DNA of 64,000 nt, taken from assembly GCA_023268255.1 (NCBI GenBank), contig JALNJX010000003.1, positions 62,001 to 126,000 of the forward strand. Reading direction: 5' to 3'. A program made the translations under genes and the position numbers. The notes under the pieces were generated by a model that was not told where the DNA came from, did no database searches, and saw only the letters and a program-made list of their open reading frames with translations. Below are positions 59,539 to 64,000 of this stretch, in pieces. The stretch is from Candidatus Wolframiiraptor sinensis. Lineage in GTDB: Archaea; Thermoproteota; Nitrososphaeria_A; Caldarchaeales; Wolframiiraptoraceae. How positions within the stretch are numbered: position 1 is the stretch's first letter; each line of letters starts with the position of its first letter.

Positions 59539-60255
59539 ATGATTTTCGTTGATAGTAGGGAGGCTTCAAAGGCCGCCGAGATATACAGGATGCTTGTAGG
59601 CGTGTTTGGGGAGCAGGTCGGCGTCAAGGCCCTTGAGGTGGGGGATTATCTTCTCGACGGCTCTGAGGGAGTCGCGGTGATCGAGCGCAAAACTATCACG
59701 GATCTGCTCAACTCCATGAAGCCCGATGAAGCTGGGAAGGGCAGAATATGGTCTCAGCTCGATCAGCTGCAGGAAGCGGACTCATTCGAGAAGATACTGG
59801 TGATAGAGGGCTGGATGGGGATCGTTAGGAAGGTTACGGGCTGGAATGAGTCGAGCATCTACAGGCTCATTGAGGGAATCCAGAGAGCATACGAGGACCT
59901 CATCGTGATATTCACGCCCGACTGGAGGGGGACGGGCCACTACATAGCCGCGAAATACAGGAGCCTGCAGGAGCGGAGGGAGCCGAGGGAGCTCAGGCTG
60001 AGGGCGAGCTCTGCTTCAAAGAAGCTCGAGGAGCAGGCATTATACGTTATAGAGGGACTGCCCAGAGTCGGCCCAACCCTCGCGAAGGCGCTACTGAAGA
60101 CGTATGGGTCGGTGAAGGGGGTCATTGACGCGCTCGCCTCCAAGCCGTCCGCGATCTTGAGGGAGGAGGTCGCGAAGGCTCTCGGCAGAAGGCCGCCGGA
60201 AGACGTCATCAGGCATGCGAGGGATGTGGTGATCAGGAGGATCGAGCTGGATTAG
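59539..60255 (+). CDS. xpf: XPF/Mus81-type structure-specific endonuclease (short form)
   Basis: A 238-residue flap/branch endonuclease of the ERCC4 family. The nuclease domain has FVDSREAS at residue 3, LEVGDYLLDG near residue 34 and the catalytic VIERKTITDL near residue 49 (ERK-x3-D). The C-terminal tandem helix-hairpin-helix region includes YVIEGLPRVGPTLAKALLKTYGS near residue 172. There is no helicase domain, the form found in Thermoproteota. The extreme C-terminus (RRIELD) does not show a clear PCNA-binding motif. Confidence 0.93.
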   Translation: MIFVDSREASKAAEIYRMLVGVFGEQVGVKALEVGDYLLDGSEGVAVIERKTITDLLNSMKPDEAGKGRIWSQLDQLQEADSFEKILVIEGWMGIVRKVTGWNESSIYRLIEGIQRAYEDLIVIFTPDWRGTGHYIAAKYRSLQERREPRELRLRASSASKKLEEQALYVIEGLPRVGPTLAKALLKTYGSVKGVIDALASKPSAILREEVAKALGRRPPEDVIRHARDVVIRRIELD

Positions 60256-60577
60256 GCTGCCGCCCGCTCTCCAGATTCTTGAGGGCTATCTCGAGAGACC
60301 TGAGCTTATCCTCCATCCTCCTCTCAACATCCCTCCTGTCATCTATCTTTATCACCGTTATCACTCTCCTCGCACCGGCTTCGAATACAGCTTCATGAGC
60401 CAGCCTCACGTAGCATAAGGCCTCCTCCAAGCTCGCGGCCTCGAGGATTGTTCCCATGGGAGTTGTCACGTGCTTGACGCCAGCGTCTTCTAATGCCTTA
60501 ACAGCCCTTGCCACAAGCCTCGAGACGCTTGTGCCCTCGCCGAGCGGGATGACGCTGAACTCTAGGATCACGGTCAT
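60233..60577 (-). CDS. MTH1187-family thiamine-binding protein
   Basis: A small ferredoxin-like-fold protein of about 114 residues from the MTH1187/YkoF-like (DUF77) family, members of which bind thiamine or HMP. Features are VILEFSVIPLGEGTSVSRLVARAVKAL at the start, YQVTPMGT-like HVTTPMGTILEA near residue 36 and RRVITVIKIDDRRD near residue 72. ATG 60577 begins right at the first strand; the frame is open to 60604. It overlaps the convergent xpf end by 23 bases. Role in thiamine handling is inferred from the family. Confidence 0.85.
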   Translation of the reverse strand: MTVILEFSVIPLGEGTSVSRLVARAVKALEDAGVKHVTTPMGTILEAASLEEALCYVRLAHEAVFEAGARRVITVIKIDDRRDVERRMEDKLRSLEIALKNLESGRQPNPARSS

Positions 60578-60604
60578 GAGAATGTGTTGCGCGGGCGCAA
60601 ACAT

Positions 60605-60932
60605 AACCTTTAAGCGACGTCAGAGCCGCACCAATCTTCATCCCCACGAGTCCGCCCGGGTCGAAGCCTCATCATCCGCCGAAAATAATGAAGAACGCCA
60701 GCTAATTAGCAGTTATCCGGAGGACAAGAGTTATAAGATCGAGCAATAATAGCGGCATGAGAGCCCGATGAAGAATGCGGGACAGGCTGAATAGACGCGA
60801 ATGATTGGAGCTCAGTCCGCAGAAGGGCTCAAAAATTCATAATCTCCAAAACAAGATGAAATAATCTTAGAGAGTTCAAATGAGGATGCGCATAAGCATG
60901 ATCATAATCAAAAATGACGTGAGCACGTGTGA
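60605..60932. other. Gene-free stretch of about 330 bases
   Basis: I see no credible protein or structured RNA here. A weak box C-like GATGAAG (60768) and CTGA (60787) are not enough for a C/D guide RNA. The end nearest the tRNA is AT-richer. Confidence 0.4.
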
Positions 60933-61031
60933 AGCCCCGGGCGGGCTTTGAACCCGCGGCCTCCGGCTCTAAGGCCCCCCTTCTTCGAGGGATACCAAGC
61001 CGGCGCTCTAACCAGCCTGAGCTACCGGGGC
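60933..61031 (-). tRNA. tRNA-Thr (GGT) with a 24-base intron
   Basis: The minus strand folds as a 75-base mature tRNA with a 24-base intron at 60969-60992, after base 37. The acceptor is GCCCCGG/CCGGGGC and the anticodon stem CCGGC/GCCGG has mature loop T-T-GGT-A-A. The T-arm is identical to that of tRNA-Thr(CGT) at 12.0 kb, supporting Thr identity. The discriminator is T, with a short variable loop and no encoded CCA. Confidence 0.9.
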
Positions 61032-61073
61032 GCTGCCGCGCACCAAAATAATTGCAACCAGAATTTAATGAAT

Positions 61074-62648
61074 TTATCTTGCGGCGGCTCCGGGCTGCTT
61101 TCTCGGGTCTGAGACCGCTAAGAAGAGATCGTTCTTCTTGAATATTGCTTGAACTGCGCCGAAGTAGAGGTCTGTTCCGGGGTACATGGAGATCTCTCGA
61201 ACCCTCTCTAGCCTCAAGCCGGCCATCGATAAGCTACTCGAGATCTTATCCTCGAGAAGCTCCTCTAGAGCGATTCTCTCCTCTCTAACGTGGAGTCTTC
61301 CCTCGAGTATCGCGGAGATGGGGTCCATGCCCCTCAACAGGTAGTTGGAGAGAACCTGTATAATCGAGGATATTATCCTCATGCCGCCCGACGCCCCTAT
61401 TATGATCTCCGGGAAGGCCTCTTCTGCGTCGAGGATCATCAGCGGGGACATGCTGCTAGCCGGCCTCTTGCCCGGAGCTATCGAGTTCGGATGGCCCTTC
61501 TGAAGCGTGAAATCATGCATCTCATCATTTAGCAGAACTCCTCTCACGGTCACTCCTGAGCCCATGAAGCACTCAATCGTCTCTGTGAGGGAGACGCACG
61601 TCCTGCTCCTAACATCCGCCACGCTTATGTGAGATGTTCCGCCGCTATCTCTAGTCGGATGAGGTGTCAGCTTGCCCTCCTCGATGAGCCGCAGCGCCTC
61701 CTCAATGTGAGAATCTGAGAGATGAATTCGCGCATCAATATTGTTAAATGCCGGGTCACTTATCAAGGAGCATCTCACGTCAATTATGTGGAAGAGCGTG
61801 TACGCGAGCTTCAGAAAATAGTTCTCCGCATTCAAGCGCGTGAGAGATAGGATCTTAAGAGCTTTCGCGAGTAGCGCTCCAGAGCTCGGCGGTGGCATCG
61901 CGACAATCTTGAGCTCCTTGCCACGTATATCCAGCTCGCTGATTATCGGCTCCCTCCAGATCGGGCTATAGCGCGCTAAATCCCTTGATGATAAGAAGGC
62001 ATTATTGCCGGAGAATATCCGGTCGATATCATCCGCGAACTCGCCTTCATAAAAACGGCATACGCCCTCCCTGATCATGCTCAAGGTCTCAATAAGCCTC
62101 GCGAAGGACACCTCAGCCCCCTCGGGATAAACCTCGCCATCTCTGAGGAATGTCGCGTAGCTCTCAGGACAAATTGCGAGCTTGCGTAACGCCCCATCGA
62201 GGTTGGCGCGCATGCACGTGCTCCACAGCCGAGATGCGCGGCAGCGCTTTGAATATTCCATGACGAAATCGAGGATCCTGCTCCAGCTCATCTCGCCGAG
62301 CTCTTGATGCAGTGCCCAGAGACCCCTCAGCGTTCCAGGCGTTGCTACAGCCTTATATCCTACTGATAGATCCTCCTCGCACCTATACTCATCGGGTTTC
62401 ACGTTGAGCGGCGCCGTCTCCCGATAATCTAGGGCCTTGAACCCGAGCTCCTCCGAGTATACTAATGCGAATCCGCCGCCACCCAGGCCGCTCCAGCCCG
62501 GCTCGAGAGCATTTAATAGAAGCGAGGCGGCTACGGCCGCATCCACGGCGTTGCCGCTCTTTTCGATTATCTTCAGCGCTATGGCCGATGCCAGAGGCGA
62601 GTGCGATGCTACAGCGACCCTGCCGAGCGCATGCAAGCCGCCTGACAT
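61074..62648 (-). CDS. Gamma-glutamyltransferase-family Ntn hydrolase
   Basis: A 524-residue enzyme of the gamma-glutamyltransferase family, which self-cleaves and uses a Thr nucleophile. SGNAVDAAVAASLLLNALEPGWSGLGGGGF near the start is family-specific. The cleavage site region is DSGGTSHISVAD near residue 339, where the family has T-T-H; here the nucleophile would be the Thr of GTSH. GKRPASSMSP near residue 402 and IIGASGGMRI near residue 421 also match. No signal peptide is seen, so a cytosolic hydrolase of glutamyl or related amides is likely. Confidence 0.88.
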   Translation of the reverse strand: MSGGLHALGRVAVASHSPLASAIALKIIEKSGNAVDAAVAASLLLNALEPGWSGLGGGGFALVYSEELGFKALDYRETAPLNVKPDEYRCEEDLSVGYKAVATPGTLRGLWALHQELGEMSWSRILDFVMEYSKRCRASRLWSTCMRANLDGALRKLAICPESYATFLRDGEVYPEGAEVSFARLIETLSMIREGVCRFYEGEFADDIDRIFSGNNAFLSSRDLARYSPIWREPIISELDIRGKELKIVAMPPPSSGALLAKALKILSLTRLNAENYFLKLAYTLFHIIDVRCSLISDPAFNNIDARIHLSDSHIEEALRLIEEGKLTPHPTRDSGGTSHISVADVRSRTCVSLTETIECFMGSGVTVRGVLLNDEMHDFTLQKGHPNSIAPGKRPASSMSPLMILDAEEAFPEIIIGASGGMRIISSIIQVLSNYLLRGMDPISAILEGRLHVREERIALEELLEDKISSSLSMAGLRLERVREISMYPGTDLYFGAVQAIFKKNDLFLAVSDPRKQPGAAAR

Positions 62649-62652
62649 CCCA

Positions 62653-63606
62653 TTATCCTATCCTATGCCAGCTTTTCAGCCCATCGCGATCCAGCTCGAG
62701 AATCAATCCCCTCAGGATTCCGGAGGAGTACTCTGACCCCGGATTGAACACCATAGTTCTTCCAATTCTATCATATCCGGGCGACTCGTGTATGTGGCCG
62801 TGCATCCCCATCAGCGGCTTATACTTCTCAAGGAATTTTCTCACGGACTTACTTCCAACATTCTCCTTCTCTATCTCCCCCAGGCTGTACACTGGTCTGA
62901 GGTTCTTGTCCAGCTTGGGGGCCACATCTATCATCGTGTTATATGGTGGCGCGTGGAAGCAGCATATCATCCTGCTCCAATCTCTATCGACGAGGTTTGC
63001 CACCTTCTCCAGCATCTTCCATAGATCCTTCTCATCAGCCTCCCTCGGGGTATTCCACGGTGTCGGATTCACGTATTCGAGCGATATCATCGCGTAGCCT
63101 AGGGGCAGCTCCACCAACCTGCCCAGGGGGTAGATGTCCCTGCCGCTTTTCTTCAGCACCGGATCTATCTCGAATATATCATCATTTCCAGGCATGACTA
63201 TGACCTGCTTATCCGCAGGGATGTGCTCCTCGATCATGGAGATCCACCTCTCCATGTTCTCGATTATCAGCCTAGAGAATAGCCTATTGACCTTCTCGGG
63301 ATCACTTTTCAGCTCTTCCACCTCGCTCATCGTGCAGACGTATGGATATATCCCGGAGTTCATCAGCTCGCTCTTCGCCCTTTCAAGCTCCTCGGGGCCG
63401 CTGACGACCATGGTCTTACCCCTGAACGTGTACTGGTAGCGGTTTCCGCCAAGATCTATTATCGGGATTATCGCCTTCCCCGTTAAGTCGCCTGAAAGAA
63501 TCAGGATATCCACGTCATAATGCTTTGGTATTGATAGGAATTTCCTGAATACGAGCTCACTGTTATGTATATCGGCCATGAAGAAGATCTTGAGGGGGGC
63601 CATCAT
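62653..63606 (-). CDS. Calcineurin-like metallophosphoesterase
   Basis: A 317-residue member of the metallophosphoesterase superfamily. Metal ligands are seen in FMADIHNSE near residue 9, LSGDLTGK near residue 37, MPGNDDIFE near residue 143 (GNDD in place of the common GNHD), CFHAPP near residue 221 and MHGHIHESPG near residue 272. Similar proteins in archaea act on nucleotides or other phosphoesters; the substrate is unknown. Its stop is 4 bases from the start of the gamma-glutamyltransferase gene on the same strand. Confidence 0.87.
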   Translation of the reverse strand: MMAPLKIFFMADIHNSELVFRKFLSIPKHYDVDILILSGDLTGKAIIPIIDLGGNRYQYTFRGKTMVVSGPEELERAKSELMNSGIYPYVCTMSEVEELKSDPEKVNRLFSRLIIENMERWISMIEEHIPADKQVIVMPGNDDIFEIDPVLKKSGRDIYPLGRLVELPLGYAMISLEYVNPTPWNTPREADEKDLWKMLEKVANLVDRDWSRMICCFHAPPYNTMIDVAPKLDKNLRPVYSLGEIEKENVGSKSVRKFLEKYKPLMGMHGHIHESPGYDRIGRTMVFNPGSEYSSGILRGLILELDRDGLKSWHRIG

Positions 63607-63665
63607 TTCCCAACCCGTGGCATTATAAAATTGGGGGAGGGTGGAAGGCTGGGGCTCATCGCGGA

Positions 63666-64000
63666 TTAGGCTGGTGGTATCGTGCCGAATATCTTCCTCA
63701 CGTCTATGCCCTTCTTCCTATTAGCCCAGCTGTAGTAGGCATAAAGCGCCACCGCTAGCAGGGTCCAGCCTATCATCCACAACGGCGACACGAGCGTCAC
63801 GTCCGCGGCCACTTGCTGTAAGCCAAGTATCAGGAGAGCGAGTGTCGCTATTACCGCTGCGCCGCCGACTATCGACATCACCGGAACCCCTCCAATCGTC
63901 TTGGTATAGCCTTCCTTATAGATCTCCGGCCTCCTGTATGGCAGGATTGTCGTGGCCACGGCTGAGAGGAACCACCTGACCGCCACAGCCGTGACTGCTG
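63666..64000 (-). CDS. APC-superfamily permease, C-terminal part, cut by the right edge
   Basis: The last 111 residues of a membrane transporter; the frame is open to the edge of the window. Two hydrophobic spans (SIVGGAAVIATLALLILGL and SPLWMIGWTLLAVALYAYYSW) follow a loop with LPYRRPEIYKEG, the usual end of an APC-type amino acid or amine permease (the R-R-P-E-I/L-Y motif). It ends NRKKGIDVRKIFGTIPPA. A gamma-glutamyltransferase two genes downstream might act on related substrates, but that is speculation. Confidence 0.75.
   Translation of the reverse strand, partial: AVTAVAVRWFLSAVATTILPYRRPEIYKEGYTKTIGGVPVMSIVGGAAVIATLALLILGLQQVAADVTLVSPLWMIGWTLLAVALYAYYSWANRKKGIDVRKIFGTIPPA

Noticed and set aside
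60750-60830. Possible C/D box guide RNA
   Set aside because: GATGAAG and CTGA occur, but a convincing C box (RTGATGA) and terminal D box are missing.
60969-60992. tRNA-Leu (TAG) reading of the intron-bearing tRNA
   Set aside because: TTAGA occurs at the intron end, but the short variable loop and the acceptor and T-arm shared with tRNA-Thr(CGT) fit Thr(GGT).

Overview
This window (roughly 55% GC by eye) comes from an archaeal chromosome. The evidence is a TFIIB-type factor, aIF1, aIF5B, ribosomal proteins S6e/S24e/S27ae, the Elf1 elongation factor, PriS primase, a GINS subunit, Kae1/Bud32/Sua5, archaeal-type ThrRS and PheS, geranylgeranylglyceryl phosphate (ether lipid) synthase and a tetraether-synthase-type radical SAM protein. 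The short XPF nuclease with no helicase domain, the NreA protein and the intron-bearing tRNAs point to a Thermoproteota (TACK) lineage, probably a thermophile. AOR-type oxidoreductase, MoaA and many radical SAM enzymes suggest anaerobic life. I cannot name the genus.

Layout. 1-6 kb: PPP phosphatase (cut by the edge), NCS1 permease, alkyladenine glycosylase, Tes-like radical SAM enzyme, MDR and SDR dehydrogenases. 6-12 kb: tRNA-Glu, flavoprotein, SppA, tRNA-Ile, a minus-strand run (radical SAM, unknown, cysteine hydrolase, YbaK), UppP, tRNA-Thr(CGT). 12-19 kb: DPM-type glycosyltransferase, ThiL, Nudix, intron-bearing tRNA-Lys, DUF429, a KaiC-like/zinc-protein/ThrRS operon, M29 aminopeptidase. 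19.3-22.3 kb: the most unusual stretch. A GGGP synthase lacking its N-terminal half is followed by an AT-rich island carrying a complete GGGP synthase and a frameshifted LAGLIDADG endonuclease, then a small frameshifted gene and elf1. 22-31 kb: a YqgF-like protein with Clp1-type kinase, GINS-RpiB-PriS, glycerate kinase, hexapeptide transferase, M20 peptidase, aIF1, TFB. 31-45 kb: CysRS, nucleotidyltransferase, RimI, site-2 protease, LarA-like protein, Elp3, two membrane glycosyltransferases, a group of unknown membrane proteins, CoaD-type PPAT, Sua5. 45-53 kb: tRNA-Arg, PheS, RdgB, Bud32, Kae1, AOR with ferredoxin, MoaA. 53-64 kb: aIF5B-S6e-S24e-S27ae, initiator tRNA, XRE regulator, NreA-SPL and XPF repair genes, intron-bearing tRNA-Thr(GGT), gamma-glutamyltransferase, metallophosphoesterase, and an APC permease cut by the right edge.

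Most of the window is housekeeping: translation, replication and repair, and lipid or glycan synthesis. The standouts are the GGGP synthase/homing endonuclease island, which looks like displacement of an essential gene in place; two essential translation genes with no canonical start codon (S27ae at a CTG, PheS at an ATT, both behind good Shine-Dalgarno sequences); and a near-perfect palindrome with tandem AT boxes in the elf1 promoter. Several single-base frameshifts, some at homopolymers, may be decay or assembly error and need reads to settle.
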